A stretch of 64,000 nucleotides of DNA from Dysgonomonas mossii DSM 22836 (GCF_000213575.1 NZ_GL892005.1:405995-469994), one strand, 5' to 3'; shown: positions 17,625-26,868, counted from the stretch's first letter. The notes: generated by a model from the sequence alone, not told the origin. Translations and numbers: made by a program.

Positions 17625-19052
17625 ATGGGAAATCCAAAAGCATTTTTGACAGTAAAAAGAAAAGACGCAGGGTATCGTCCTGCTCAGGAACGTATCCTCG
17701 ACTTTGGTGAAGTAGAACAAACACTAAATAGCGAAGATAGGCGTGAACAAGCGTCACGTTGTATGGACTGTGGCATACCTTTTTGCCACTGGGGATGTCC
17801 GTTAGGAAATAAAATGCCCGAATGGCAAGAATATATATATAAGGGAAACTGGAAGCTGGCAGCAGAAGTGTTGATGCAGACAAACGACTTTCCGGAGTTT
17901 ACAGGACGTATTTGTCCCGCACCATGTGAAAAATCGTGTGTGCTTTCTATACACCGTGCCCCTGTAACTATCCGCGAAAACGAAGCGTCGGCTCTCGAGC
18001 ATGCTTTCGGAGAAGGATTTATACAGCCTAAAGTTCCGGCTCATCGTTCGGGTAAAAAAGTTGCGGTGATTGGTTCTGGTCCATCCGGCCTTGCTGTTGC
18101 TAATCAGCTAAATCAGAAAGGACATGAAGTAACAGTGTATGAGAAGAGCTCTCATATCGGAGGTTTGCTTCGTTTTGGTATTCCTGATTTTAAGCTGAAT
18201 AAAAATATTATAGATCGCCGATTGAAGCTAATGGAGGCTGAGGGTGTGAAGTTTGTAGTAAATACAGAGATCGGAAAAGATGTGAAAGGAAAAGATATCT
18301 TGAAAGATTATGATGCTGTATGTGTGGCTATAGGCTCGCAAGTGCCTCGTAATCTTCCTGTCGAAGGGCGTGAGCTGAAAGGTGTTTACTATGCAATGGA
18401 GTACCTTACAGCGCAGAATAAGCTGATCGCAAAAGAATCTGTTCCAGCCGATCAGGTGATTGATACCAAAGGTAAGAATGTACTTGTTATTGGTGGTGGT
18501 GATACGGGTTCGGATTGTATCGGTACAGCGAATCGTCAGGGCGCAGCGAATATACTGCAAATAGAAATATTGCCTAAACCGGCAAAGCTGGAAGAAATAG
18601 AAAATCCTTGGCCTAATCCATTCCCGGTAGTGCTGAAAACTTCTTCGTCTCATTTGGAAGGTTGTGAGCGTCGCTGGGCGTTAAATACAAAACGTTTTAT
18701 TGGAGAGGATGGTAAACTGACAGCCGTGGAACTTGTAGAAGTGGCTTGGGAGAAAGACGAAAATGGTCGCCATGTTATGAAAGAAGTTGGACCGTCTGAG
18801 ATTCATAAAGTAGATCTTGTGTTTCTTGCCCTTGGCTTTGTTCATCCTATACAAGAAGGCTTACTGCAAGAGTTGGATATAAAAACCGATGATGTTCGCC
18901 GTAATGTAATGACCGATAAGAATCGGGCTACAAATATATCAAAGGTTTTTGGTGCAGGAGATTGTGTAAGCGGTCAATCCTTAGTGGTAACAAGCATCGC
19001 ATCGGGACGCAAGACAGCTCAGCATATTGATGAGTTCTTGAGTTCAAAATAG
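17625..19052 (+). CDS. gltD: Glutamate synthase, small subunit
   Basis: A 475-residue NAD(P)H-dependent flavoprotein that passes electrons to GltB. The N-terminal 4Fe-4S-binding region shows CMDCGIPFCHWGCPLGN and then RICPAPCEKSCVL. The FAD-binding Rossmann motif is VIGSGPSGLAVANQLNQKG near residue 148 and the NAD(P)H-binding motif is VIGGGDTGSDCIGTANRQG near residue 289. The C-terminal GAGDCVSGQSLVVTSIASGR completes the FAD site. A strong ribosome-binding site (AAGGAGGAG) lies in the 17-base gap after gltB, so both subunits are translated from one mRNA. Confidence 0.98.
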   Translation: MGNPKAFLTVKRKDAGYRPAQERILDFGEVEQTLNSEDRREQASRCMDCGIPFCHWGCPLGNKMPEWQEYIYKGNWKLAAEVLMQTNDFPEFTGRICPAPCEKSCVLSIHRAPVTIRENEASALEHAFGEGFIQPKVPAHRSGKKVAVIGSGPSGLAVANQLNQKGHEVTVYEKSSHIGGLLRFGIPDFKLNKNIIDRRLKLMEAEGVKFVVNTEIGKDVKGKDILKDYDAVCVAIGSQVPRNLPVEGRELKGVYYAMEYLTAQNKLIAKESVPADQVIDTKGKNVLVIGGGDTGSDCIGTANRQGAANILQIEILPKPAKLEEIENPWPNPFPVVLKTSSSHLEGCERRWALNTKRFIGEDGKLTAVELVEVAWEKDENGRHVMKEVGPSEIHKVDLVFLALGFVHPIQEGLLQELDIKTDDVRRNVMTDKNRATNISKVFGAGDCVSGQSLVVTSIASGRKTAQHIDEFLSSK

Positions 19053-19199
19053 GCATTGTTAATAATCGTTTAAAATTAGGAATGTGTATCTTTTTTTGTT
19101 AAAAATGAGGGTGGGACTCTATAAGTAATCTTACCTTTATATCAGCAAAATTATAGACATGACACAAATTAACTCTTTTATTAATTAAAATTCCTAATT

Positions 19200-19670
19200 A
19201 TGAACAAAAAATTTATTTGCTTATTGATGTTTGTTTTTTCATTAAGTCTTGCTTTTACAGCTTGTAGTGATGATGACGATAATGACAAAGTAGATTATGC
19301 TAAGGAAGTAGCTGCAACGTATAATGGTACTCTGACTATAGATCTTCCCGAAATACCGTCTGTAACTCAAGATGTGAAGCTGGAAAGAACTGCCGAAAAT
19401 AAGGTGAAAATGGTATTGGAGAATTTTTCCTTTGCAGGGCTAGATTTAGGAACTATATCAGTGGCGAATGTTCCGACTTCTAAAAGTGGTACATCTATAA
19501 AATTAGAAGAAACTACAAATGAAGTAAAACTTTCTATAGGAGGTCAGGAAGTAAAAGCTGATGTTAAGGTTTCGGGGACAGTAGTAGATAAAAAACTCGA
19601 TTTATCGATAAGTGTAACAAAAGCACTTCCTACAGCAATACCTGTAACTTTCTCTGGTACTAAAAAATAG
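19200..19670 (+). CDS. Calycin-like domain lipoprotein
   Basis: A 156-residue lipoprotein. The signal peptide MNKKFICLLMFVFSLSLAFT ends at Cys22 in TACSDDDDNDK; the acidic run right after Cys is the type of surface-export signal described for Bacteroidetes lipoproteins. The remainder starts YNGTLTIDLPEIPSVTQDV and ends VTFSGTKK, a beta-rich pattern that I recognise as the calycin-like domain common in Bacteroidales. The function is unknown; ligand binding is possible from the fold class. It follows gltD by 147 bases and precedes two NlpC/P60 genes, with no obvious functional link. Confidence 0.78.
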   Translation: MNKKFICLLMFVFSLSLAFTACSDDDDNDKVDYAKEVAATYNGTLTIDLPEIPSVTQDVKLERTAENKVKMVLENFSFAGLDLGTISVANVPTSKSGTSIKLEETTNEVKLSIGGQEVKADVKVSGTVVDKKLDLSISVTKALPTAIPVTFSGTKK

Positions 19671-19779
19671 AATCTTGTTAATTAATCTTTTTATTATATT
19701 TAGAAGGCGGTTTCTGGAGACAGAAATCGCTTTTATTTTTAATAATTTTCTATCTTTATGTCAAGAACTTATTAATGTT

Positions 19780-20325
19780 ATGTTTAGAGTAGTTGGCAGA
19801 TGTGTTTCTGTTTTTATATTACTGGTTGTCTTATTGTCTTCCTGTGGTACACAAAAACCACAAGGCAAACTTTTATACGATCCTCGTGAGGTGGCAGAGC
19901 TTTCCTCTAAACTGGGTATTGGATTAAGTAATATTGATAAAGATGATGATCGTAATATGCCTCTCTATGCCGAAGTTTCGCAATGGTTGGGCGTTCCTTA
20001 TCGTTATGCCGGGTTATCGAGAAGAGGATTAGACTGTTCCGGTTTTGCTTATCTTATTTATCAGAAAGTATATCGGAAATCAATACCTCGTTCTACGACA
20101 GATCAGTCGAAAATGAAAATGCATAATGTATCTAAACGAGGGTTAGAGGCCGGAGACTTTGTTTTCTTTGCCACCTCGGGTAGAAATAAAATAAGCCACG
20201 TCGGTATTTATTTAAAAGATGGACGCTTTATCCATGCCTCTACTTCTAATGGTGTCATAGTAAGTCATCTGGATGAGGATTATTATAAACGTACATGGAA
20301 GAAAGGCGGTAGATTAAAAAAATAG
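19780..20325 (+). CDS. NlpC/P60 cell-wall hydrolase, lipoprotein
   Basis: A 181-residue protein. The ATG at 19780 is chosen because it gives a lipoprotein signal peptide, MFRVVGRCVSVFILLVVLLS followed by SCGTQ; an upstream TTG reading adds a non-signal extension. The NlpC/P60 domain has the catalytic Cys86 in LDCSGFAYLIY, His in KISHVGIYL and a second polar position near GRFIHASTSNG. Such enzymes cleave gamma-D-glutamyl-meso-DAP or related peptide bonds in peptidoglycan. No acidic run follows the lipobox Cys, so a periplasm-facing location is expected. It is a close paralogue of the next gene, sharing ELSSKLGI, WLG, DCSGF and HVGIY. Confidence 0.93.
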   Translation: MFRVVGRCVSVFILLVVLLSSCGTQKPQGKLLYDPREVAELSSKLGIGLSNIDKDDDRNMPLYAEVSQWLGVPYRYAGLSRRGLDCSGFAYLIYQKVYRKSIPRSTTDQSKMKMHNVSKRGLEAGDFVFFATSGRNKISHVGIYLKDGRFIHASTSNGVIVSHLDEDYYKRTWKKGGRLKK

Positions 20326-20419
20326 CTCACCAGAACTTAAAATTCTATAAAACTTTTGCTAAGTTCCTGTTTCTTTAGACTGAATTTCCTATTTTTATTC
20401 GGCTAAAAAATAAAACAGC

Positions 20420-21181
20420 ATGTCAATTTCGAAACGTATACTAGGAATATCAACATTTTTGTTAATGTGCTCCATGGCTTTTACGCCGGTTTCTGCTGTT
20501 ACACCAAAGAAATCAAAAGCAGGGAAAAAGAAATCAAAAACGAGTGTATCTCATACTCCCAAATCGGTGAAAGTGGTACAGTCTTCACAAAATATGTCTG
20601 TAACAACAAATACAGGGGATAAAGTTTCCTTACCTGTGTTTGATAAAATATTTGAGAATTCTAAATATAATGTGCCAAGTTCAGATGCCTTGTTAGCGGA
20701 TGCAGGTGCTAGCGCTGCAGTGTCTATGGAAGTGATGAGGCGCAGAATGATAGAACAAAAAGAAATGCAAGAGCTTTCTTCTCAATTAGGAATATCGATT
20801 AAAAATCCAGACAACTTAGATTTATATCGTGAGGTAGCCGATTGGCTGGGGACACGTTATCGTAGAGGTGGAATGAGCCGCAAAGCTGTTGACTGTTCCG
20901 GTTTTACGAATATTATATATAAAACTGTATTTGGTCAGCAACTTGATAGAGTTAGTACAACAATAGCAAAGAATGTAAAAGAAACAATCACCAATAAAGA
21001 GGATTTAGAACCGGGCGACATGGTGTTTTTCTCTACCTTCAGAAAGAAATACATTAATCACGTTGGTATATATATCGGAGACGGTAAATTTATACATGCC
21101 TCGATAAAAAAAGGAGTGATTGTAAGCTCTTTGCTCGAAGGTTATTATAGTACTGCATGGCGTAAGGGAGGAAGAAACTAA
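20420..21181 (+). CDS. NlpC/P60 cell-wall hydrolase, exported
   Basis: A 253-residue protein with a cleavable signal peptide (MSISKRILGISTFLLMCSMA then FTPVSA). A lysine-rich segment, KKSKAGKKKSKTS, follows and could bind the anionic cell wall or nucleic acid. The C-terminal NlpC/P60 domain has Cys159 in VDCSGFTNIIY, a histidine in NHVGIYIGDG and KFIHAS. It is likely a murein endopeptidase of the periplasm. It is the second member of a tandem pair made by duplication; the upstream copy is a lipoprotein and lacks the long basic linker. The gap to the first copy is 94 bases. Confidence 0.93.
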   Translation: MSISKRILGISTFLLMCSMAFTPVSAVTPKKSKAGKKKSKTSVSHTPKSVKVVQSSQNMSVTTNTGDKVSLPVFDKIFENSKYNVPSSDALLADAGASAAVSMEVMRRRMIEQKEMQELSSQLGISIKNPDNLDLYREVADWLGTRYRRGGMSRKAVDCSGFTNIIYKTVFGQQLDRVSTTIAKNVKETITNKEDLEPGDMVFFSTFRKKYINHVGIYIGDGKFIHASIKKGVIVSSLLEGYYSTAWRKGGRN

Positions 21182-21284
21182 ACGGATAATAATAGATAAT
21201 AATATAGAAGGGGGTGCATAAGTGTCCTCTTTGTTGTTTTTATAAGTTTAATTGCATCGTTATAGAAAAGCAACATAAATATTG

Positions 21285-21292
21285 TATCTTTG
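21285..21292 (+). promoter_or_regulatory. Promoter -7 box of mgsA
   Basis: TATCTTTG matches the TAnnTTTG consensus exactly, 31 bases before the mgsA start codon. The -33 element is not clear. Confidence 0.6.
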
Positions 21293-21323
21293 AAATAATG
21301 ATTACATATAACTATCGACAAAT

Positions 21324-21803
21324 ATGAGAAAAAGACTAACAATAGCCCTGGTGGCACATGATCACCGCAAAGCGGATATGGTAGAATGGTGTTATTATAA
21401 TTCAGACTTCTTGTCAAAACACCAATTGGTTTGTACCGGAACAACAGGAACTCTTATTAAAGAAGCCTTTGAAGAAAAAGGAATAAAAGCAGATATTACC
21501 CGTATGAACTCGGGTCCATTGGGTGGTGATGCTGAGATTGCTGCAATGGTAGTGCGTCATGAGGTGGACTTGGCTATTTTCTTGATAGATGATTTAAATC
21601 CTCAACCCCATGAAGCCGATATAATGATGTTGTTGCGCCAATGCCGTGTGCACAACGTGCCAATTGCTTGTAATCGCTATAGCGCGGATCTTATGATCAC
21701 AAGTACATTGTGGGATGATGATGATTATACGCCTACTTTGCCTCGATATGAAATTTTTGATCGAAGTAAATTTGATGCAAGTTTCAGAAGGAAAAAAGAC
21801 TAA
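21324..21803 (+). CDS. mgsA: Methylglyoxal synthase
   Basis: A 159-residue enzyme converting dihydroxyacetone phosphate to methylglyoxal and phosphate, a bypass of lower glycolysis when sugar phosphates build up. The N-terminal IALVAHDHRKADMVEW and the phosphate-binding CTGTTGTLI are present. The catalytic aspartate is Asp69 in NSGPLGGDAEIAAM. IFLIDDLNPQPHEADIMMLLR and NVPIACNRYSADLMI complete the fold. It is a single gene sharing a bidirectional terminator with the convergent IMPACT-family gene. In an organism that degrades much sugar polymer it may act as an overflow valve (inference). Confidence 0.97.
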   Translation: MRKRLTIALVAHDHRKADMVEWCYYNSDFLSKHQLVCTGTTGTLIKEAFEEKGIKADITRMNSGPLGGDAEIAAMVVRHEVDLAIFLIDDLNPQPHEADIMMLLRQCRVHNVPIACNRYSADLMITSTLWDDDDYTPTLPRYEIFDRSKFDASFRRKKD

Positions 21804-21812
21804 AAATAGAAA

Positions 21813-21845
21813 AAGGTAAGCTCATAAAAGCTTACCTTATTTTTT
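21813..21845. terminator. Bidirectional terminator between mgsA and the IMPACT-family gene
   Basis: AAGGTAAGCT and AGCTTACCTT form a perfect 10-bp stem. T-rich tracts flank both sides, and the stem overlaps the last bases of the convergent minus-strand gene. Confidence 0.85.
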
Positions 21846-22439
21846 ATCTGCGAATTGGAGACTTTCTACTTTTTCTAACCTGCTTACCAATTCGTCGTAT
21901 TGAGCTTTTCTAATTTCTAGTGTCATACTACAGTTCATATCGAAATCTTGAAGCAATATTTTCGGTTCCATCTCTTTTATCAGTCGCATCACATCATTCA
22001 TATATGGATACTCGAAAGTGAACGATACTTGTAAGTCTACAGTTTTATCAATAATCTCTGCCGCTGCAATAGCTTCCGCTGCAGCTTCCCTGTAGGCCAC
22101 TATGAGCCCGCTAGTACCTAGTTTTATTCCGCCAAAGTAACGGACTACAGCAATTAAGATATTTGTAAGATCATTCGAGTTTATCTGTCCTAGTATTGGT
22201 TTTCCTGCTGTTCCGGATGGTTCTCCGTCGTCGTTTGATCTGAATTCCTTGCGGTCGGCTCCTAGCATATATGCCCAGCAAACATGTCGAGCGTCATAAT
22301 ATTCTTTGCGAAGCTTATCTATTTCATTCTTGGCTTCTTCTGTAGATTGCACAGGAATGGCGTAAGCAATAAATTTACTCCTTTTGTCAGTGTATATTGC
22401 TTTAGATAATTCCGTTATTGTTCTGAAAGTATCTTCCAT
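21837..22439 (-). CDS. yigZ: IMPACT/YigZ family protein
   Basis: A 200-residue protein of the conserved YigZ/IMPACT family. The N-terminal domain carries the signature KRSKFIAYA, DARHVCWAYML, DDGEPSGTAGKPIL and VVRYFGGIKLGTSGLIVAYR. The C-terminal domain is the ferredoxin-like DUF1949-type module. In eukaryotes the relative IMPACT modulates translation control; in bacteria ribosome or nucleic-acid binding has been proposed but the role is not settled. The -7 box TATCTTTG ends only 6 bases before the ATG, so the message may be leaderless or nearly so. Confidence 0.93.
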   Translation of the reverse strand: MEDTFRTITELSKAIYTDKRSKFIAYAIPVQSTEEAKNEIDKLRKEYYDARHVCWAYMLGADRKEFRSNDDGEPSGTAGKPILGQINSNDLTNILIAVVRYFGGIKLGTSGLIVAYREAAAEAIAAAEIIDKTVDLQVSFTFEYPYMNDVMRLIKEMEPKILLQDFDMNCSMTLEIRKAQYDELVSRLEKVESLQFADKK

Positions 22440-22445
22440 AGACTA

Positions 22446-22453
22446 CAAAGATA
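22446..22453 (-). promoter_or_regulatory. Promoter -7 box directly before yigZ
   Basis: TATCTTTG on the minus strand, six bases from the start codon. Transcription would begin at or next to the ATG. Confidence 0.6.
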
Positions 22454-22494
22454 CAAATTATGGAGTAAAGCATTCTTTAGAAAAAGTAGTAGAT

Positions 22495-22535
22495 ATAAAA
22501 AAATAGAGGCTTTCTAAATTTTGAAAGCCTCTATT
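22495..22535 (-). terminator. Terminator of the DUF3829-like gene
   Basis: On the minus strand AATAGAGGCTTTC pairs perfectly with GAAAGCCTCTATT over an 8-base loop, followed by TTTTTTT. It lies 18 bases after the stop. Confidence 0.88.
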
Positions 22536-22552
22536 TGTAAATATTGATAAAT

Positions 22553-23488
22553 TTATTGGTTTATAAATTTATTATATTCTTCTATCGCTTTGCTATAATC
22601 GGAACCTGCAGTTCTAAACCAACTGTTTAAAACTTCAGGGTCTTTTTCATTATCCAGTCTGTTGGCAAGGCTTTTTAAGGTGTTTGCGGATGATGCACAG
22701 TTTCTATAAAAAGTTTGAAAAACTTCTTTATAATATATATCTGACAGCTTTGAGAAATCTTTGTTTTGTGGATTTTCATTACTACTTATCGATTCCTCCA
22801 AAGTTGTGATTGCTGCTTTTATGGCATCTGGAGTCATTGTAGGATTGCTAAACATTTTGAAGATACTTTCCAATGAATATAGATCCTTCTTCATAGAAAT
22901 AACAAAAGAGGCTAACGGACTTTTTTCTAATAAAAGTAACTCTGCTCTGTTTCCCGCATCGGACGCTAATTGTGAGGCATTGCTCCATGATTTGGACGCT
23001 TTGTCGATATAGTAGTTAAAACTATCGCGCATAATGACATATTTCTCAAAATCACTATCTTTCTCGTATTCTTTACCGGAGAAATATTGTTTCATTTGCT
23101 CGCACCATCTAGTTAATTCTTCAATGTCTTTTTTTCCTTCATTCACAGACTCTATAATACTCTCCTTTTCAGGAAAGGTTAGTCCCGGTTTAAGAGCCTT
23201 TGAATAGGTGGCTAACTGATCTTGTTGAACTGTATTAACAGCACAATTAACGGCATATAACATCCTGTTAGGATTTTTTGAATAAATATCGATATTACCA
23301 TCTGTAGTGTTAAGAAGAGAACGAAAGTTTCCAATGGTTTGGGAATAGGAATTTCCTAAATTAATGACAGAATTTCCGAACGAAATAATATTTGAAGCTT
23401 CAAGCTCTGTTTTGGTTGCTTTTTTTTGAGCTGATAAACTAATTGCTATTATTCCGCAAAGGAAGAATGTTAAAACTCTAAAATTCAT
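22553..23488 (-). CDS. Exported helical protein, DUF3829-like
   Basis: A 311-residue protein with a signal peptide (MNFRVLTFFLCGIIAISLSA, then QKKATKTE). The mature part is mostly predicted helix: long stretches such as NEGKKDIEELTRWCEQMKQ and EKYVIMRDSFNYYIDKASKS with few aromatic or glycine motifs. The pattern, with an early NxxN region and a C-terminal WFRTAGSDYSKAIEEYNKF, recalls the DUF3829 group to which E. coli YiiG belongs, but I cannot confirm that. No lipobox and no catalytic motif is seen. The gene is monocistronic, with its own promoter and terminator. A periplasmic location is expected. Confidence 0.65.
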   Translation of the reverse strand: MNFRVLTFFLCGIIAISLSAQKKATKTELEASNIISFGNSVINLGNSYSQTIGNFRSLLNTTDGNIDIYSKNPNRMLYAVNCAVNTVQQDQLATYSKALKPGLTFPEKESIIESVNEGKKDIEELTRWCEQMKQYFSGKEYEKDSDFEKYVIMRDSFNYYIDKASKSWSNASQLASDAGNRAELLLLEKSPLASFVISMKKDLYSLESIFKMFSNPTMTPDAIKAAITTLEESISSNENPQNKDFSKLSDIYYKEVFQTFYRNCASSANTLKSLANRLDNEKDPEVLNSWFRTAGSDYSKAIEEYNKFINQ

Positions 23489-23545
23489 AAACTGTAGTTT
23501 TTAGTTGTAATTAAAGATATTAGACGCTTGGTCTATATTGGGCTG

Positions 23546-23553
23546 CAAAGATA
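23546..23553 (-). promoter_or_regulatory. Promoter -7 box of the DUF3829-like gene
   Basis: TATCTTTG on the minus strand, 57 bases before the start codon. Confidence 0.55.
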
Positions 23554-23630
23554 TATAAAACTTTTAGAGAAGCTAATTCTGATTGAGTGTTATGCATTCA
23601 AATGTGTATAGATTGCTATAAAATAGGAAT

Positions 23631-23709
23631 GGTTGTCTCACGACAACCAATCTTCACTCCTAACCATAAATCTAATACCATGAAAAATACTTTACAAAAG
23701 TATGTATAA
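23631..23709 (+). other. Hairpin plus nine-codon ORF in a long gene gap
   Basis: GGTTGTC and GACAACC (23631-23648) form a perfect 7-bp stem with a TCAC loop. Thirty-one bases later an ATG at 23680 opens the ORF MKNTLQKYV, which stops at 23709. No downstream gene begins within 500 bases. The composition differs from the AT-rich surroundings: the stretch from the hairpin to the ATG is richer in C. It could be a transcription leader or leader-peptide relic, the edge of a decayed mobile element, or part of a small RNA. Confidence 0.4.
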
Positions 23710-24210
23710 TTTTTTATAAAACAAACTTAATGATATAAAAAATATAATTTTAACATTAATATAATTTTATTGTTTCGTTTTTAGAATCAAAATGTAATAT
23801 ATTTGTTTTCGTAAATAGTTCATCAAAATTATAACTATCTGATTTTTTTGAGTTAAAGAATAGCATAAGAGATATTAACTATTTATATGGAATTTAAACA
23901 CGGGGTTTTTATGAGTAAGACCTTACAAATATTTATATTTGTTATTAGTATGCTTGATTTATAAATAGATCTTATTATTCATTAAAACTCAATTAGCTCT
24001 CTAATTCTATAGCATAAATTTAGATCGTAATTGTTACAAAGCTGACACAGAGAGGTTAAGTTGTTATTAAAAGATTATCTGCTTGAAGAACTTTTTATCA
24101 TTTAAAGAATAAATTTAGCAAGTATCTAAAAAACATTATGGCATAGTTTTTGTTTCAATATTATAAATAGATATTTTATTTTAATCTAAAAGGCTATTAG
24201 AAATAAAGCC
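23710..24210. other. Long AT-rich gap upstream of clpC
   Basis: A 500-base stretch with no ORF of coding character and no strong hairpin. Together with 23489-23709 it forms a gap of about 760 bases, the longest in the window. Confidence 0.5.
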
Positions 24211-24218
24211 TATATTTG
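24211..24218 (+). promoter_or_regulatory. Promoter -7 box of clpC
   Basis: TATATTTG matches TAnnTTTG. It overlaps the first codons of the longest possible clpC reading, which supports the internal ATG at 24252 as the true start. Confidence 0.6.
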
Positions 24219-24251
24219 CAACATATGCAAAGAACATCAAATAAGACGGTT

Positions 24252-26768
24252 ATGGAAAATAATTTTTCACAAAGAGTTCGTAAAATCATGGGGTATAGCC
24301 GTGAGGAGGCCGGACGTCTTCAAACCAATTATCTGGCACCCGAACATTTGATGCTTGGTATACTTCGTAATGCAGAAGGATTGGCCATACAGGCATTAAA
24401 GGATTTTGGAATAGATTTGGTTGAATTAAAAGATAGTATTGATAATAATATATTAAAGCAGCAGGAAGATGCATATCCAAACAGTGAAGTCGTATTAAGT
24501 AAAAGTACAGAAAAGATTTTAAAGATGAGTATACTTGAAGCCAGGCTTACAAAAAGTCAGGAAACTGACTCCGAGCACTTACTTCTTGCCATTCTTAAAG
24601 ATCATGACAATATAGCGGCGATGCTGTTGGAAGAATATCATATGGATTATAACGGAGCTTTCACTTATATAAAAAGTATGGGTGATATAATGCATGAAAA
24701 TAAAAAGCAGTCGCCTCGTATGGGGGCCGACTTTACGGATGATGACGATGAGGATGATGAACCAATAAGCAGTGGAAACTCGAACGTTGGTACACAACAG
24801 CCTCGTCAGGCTACAGATACGCCTGTACTCGATAATTTCGGTATAGACATGACGAAGTCGGCTTTGGAAAATAAGCTAGACCCAATTGTCGGTCGTGAAA
24901 AAGAAATTGAACGTTTAGCTCAGATTCTCAGCCGTCGTAAGAAAAACAATCCTATATTAATAGGAGAACCGGGGGTTGGTAAGTCTGCTATCGTTGAAGG
25001 TTTGGCATTACGAATCGTACAGAAAAAAGTATCTCGGGTATTGTTCGATAAGCGTGTTATTGCCCTTGATATGGCTTCGGTTGTAGCCGGAACCAAATAT
25101 CGTGGACAATTTGAAGAACGAATAAAGGCTATTTTGAACGAGTTGTCAAAGAATCCTAATATTATATTGTTTATTGACGAGATACATACGATAGTAGGAG
25201 CGGGGGGAGCTACAGGCTCACTGGATGCTGCAAATATGTTGAAACCGGCTTTGGCCAGAGGCGAAATACAATGTATTGGTGCAACTACCCTCGATGAATA
25301 TCGTAAAAATATAGAAAAAGACGGAGCTTTAGAACGTCGTTTCCAAAAGGTGATGGTAGACCCTACCACAGCAGAAGAAACACTCCAGATATTGCATAAT
25401 ATCAAAGAACGTTACGAAGAGCATCACAATGTGAAATATACTGAAGGCGCACTCGAGGCTTGTGTAAAACTCACAGATAGATATATTACAGATCGTAATT
25501 TCCCCGATAAAGCGATCGATGCTTTGGATGAAGCAGGTTCACGTATGCATATTGCAAATATACAGGTGCCTGTAGAAATTGAAGAAATCGAGAGTGAACT
25601 CAAAAATGTGATAGAGCAAAAAGGGGAAGCTGTAAAAGCACAGAAATATGAATTGGCAGCGAGTTTTCGAGATACACAACGTCAATTGATGGCTAAGCTT
25701 GACAAGGCTGAAGTAGACTGGAAAGCATCGTTGAAAGAAAAACCGGAAACAGTAGACGCCGAAATGGTGGCTGAAGTGGTTTCTATGATGTCCGGCGTGC
25801 CGGTACAACGTATCGGTGAGTCGGAAGGTTTGAAGCTTGTAGGTATGAAAGATAGCCTGAAAGCTGCTGTAATTGGGCAAGATGAGGCTGTAAGTAAAAT
25901 CGTAAAAGCTATTCAGCGTAACCGTATAGGTCTTAAAGACCCTAACCGTCCGATTGGTTCATTTATGTTCCTTGGGCCTACAGGTGTAGGTAAGACTCAC
26001 TTAGCTAAGAAGATTGCAGAACAATTGTTTGACTCTGTCGATGCCCTTATCCGTATAGACATGAGTGAATACATGGAGAAATTCAATGTATCACGTTTGG
26101 TCGGAGCACCTCCGGGATATGTGGGATACGAAGAAGGCGGATTGTTGAGCGAGAAAGTACGTCGCAAACCTTATTCGGTGGTATTGCTCGATGAGATAGA
26201 AAAGGCGCATCCCGATGTGTATAATATCTTGTTGCAGGTGATGGACGAAGGTCACTTGACTGATAGCATGGGACGTAAGATAGACTTTAAGAATACGATA
26301 TTGATTATGACTTCCAATGTAGGTACACGTCAGTTGAAAGATTTTGGAGGAGGTATCGGTTTCAATAAGCAATCTGCTGCTAACAAAGAATTCTCGAGAG
26401 GAGTACTTCAAAAGGCATTGAATAAGTCTTTCTCGCCCGAGTTTCTGAATCGTGTAGATGACATAATAACATTCGATCAGTTAGACAAATCTTCTATCGA
26501 GAAGATCATCGATATAGAACTGAAAGGCTTCTATAAACGTATGTCGGAGCTAGGATATACTATTGAGCTAAGTCAGGAAGCGAAGGATTTCCTTACAGAT
26601 AAAGGTTATGATGTACAATTTGGTGCTCGTCCGTTGAAACGTGCTATTCAGAACTACGTGGAAGATGAGATTGCCGAGTTGATCCTTTCAGGTGGAGTCG
26701 CTGAAAATGGGACTATAGCTTTTGAAGTGGATAAAGAAAAAGAAAAATTGAAAGCAATAGCAAAATAA
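24252..26768 (+). CDS. clpC: ATP-dependent Clp protease ATP-binding subunit ClpC
   Basis: About 838 residues from the ATG at 24252; a longer in-frame reading from 24216 was rejected because it starts inside the promoter. Domains in order: Clp N domain ([30 protein letters not shown]), an acidic linker ([12 protein letters not shown]), AAA1 with Walker A GEPGVGKS at 238-245 and Walker [10 protein letters not shown], a UVR-type coiled segment in the middle domain ([14 protein letters not shown]), AAA2 with GPTGVGKT at 575-582, and the C-terminal D2-small domain. The tripeptide before the second ATPase loop and [11 protein letters not shown] are typical of Hsp100. It unfolds substrates for ClpP in protein quality control. 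It is monocistronic, ended by a strong terminator. Confidence 0.97.
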   Translation: MENNFSQRVRKIMGYSREEAGRLQTNYLAPEHLMLGILRNAEGLAIQALKDFGIDLVELKDSIDNNILKQQEDAYPNSEVVLSKSTEKILKMSILEARLTKSQETDSEHLLLAILKDHDNIAAMLLEEYHMDYNGAFTYIKSMGDIMHENKKQSPRMGADFTDDDDEDDEPISSGNSNVGTQQPRQATDTPVLDNFGIDMTKSALENKLDPIVGREKEIERLAQILSRRKKNNPILIGEPGVGKSAIVEGLALRIVQKKVSRVLFDKRVIALDMASVVAGTKYRGQFEERIKAILNELSKNPNIILFIDEIHTIVGAGGATGSLDAANMLKPALARGEIQCIGATTLDEYRKNIEKDGALERRFQKVMVDPTTAEETLQILHNIKERYEEHHNVKYTEGALEACVKLTDRYITDRNFPDKAIDALDEAGSRMHIANIQVPVEIEEIESELKNVIEQKGEAVKAQKYELAASFRDTQRQLMAKLDKAEVDWKASLKEKPETVDAEMVAEVVSMMSGVPVQRIGESEGLKLVGMKDSLKAAVIGQDEAVSKIVKAIQRNRIGLKDPNRPIGSFMFLGPTGVGKTHLAKKIAEQLFDSVDALIRIDMSEYMEKFNVSRLVGAPPGYVGYEEGGLLSEKVRRKPYSVVLLDEIEKAHPDVYNILLQVMDEGHLTDSMGRKIDFKNTILIMTSNVGTRQLKDFGGGIGFNKQSAANKEFSRGVLQKALNKSFSPEFLNRVDDIITFDQLDKSSIEKIIDIELKGFYKRMSELGYTIELSQEAKDFLTDKGYDVQFGARPLKRAIQNYVEDEIAELILSGGVAENGTIAFEVDKEKEKLKAIAK

Positions 26769-26788
26769 ATTCTCTTAAATATTTTTTG

Positions 26789-26820
26789 AAAGAGGAGTGG
26801 ACGTATTCACTCCTCTTTTG
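26789..26820 (+). terminator. Terminator of clpC
   Basis: AAAGAGGAGTG pairs with CACTCCTCTTT around GACGTATT and is followed by TTTTG; it lies 20 bases after the stop. Confidence 0.87.
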
Positions 26821-26868
26821 TTATACAATATATAATCTTATATTTGGGGATATTAAAGAATTACTATA

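Noticed and set aside
18228-18653. 141-codon minus-strand ORF inside gltD
   Set aside because: Antisense shadow of a conserved flavoprotein gene, rich in Arg, Tyr and Cys without pattern.
19675-19779. Upstream TTG start for the first NlpC/P60 gene
   Set aside because: It would place 35 residues before the lipoprotein signal peptide; the ATG at 19780 gives a standard lipobox.
24216-24251. Longer N-terminus for clpC
   Set aside because: It begins within the -7 promoter box, and ClpC homologues start with the segment after the ATG at 24252.
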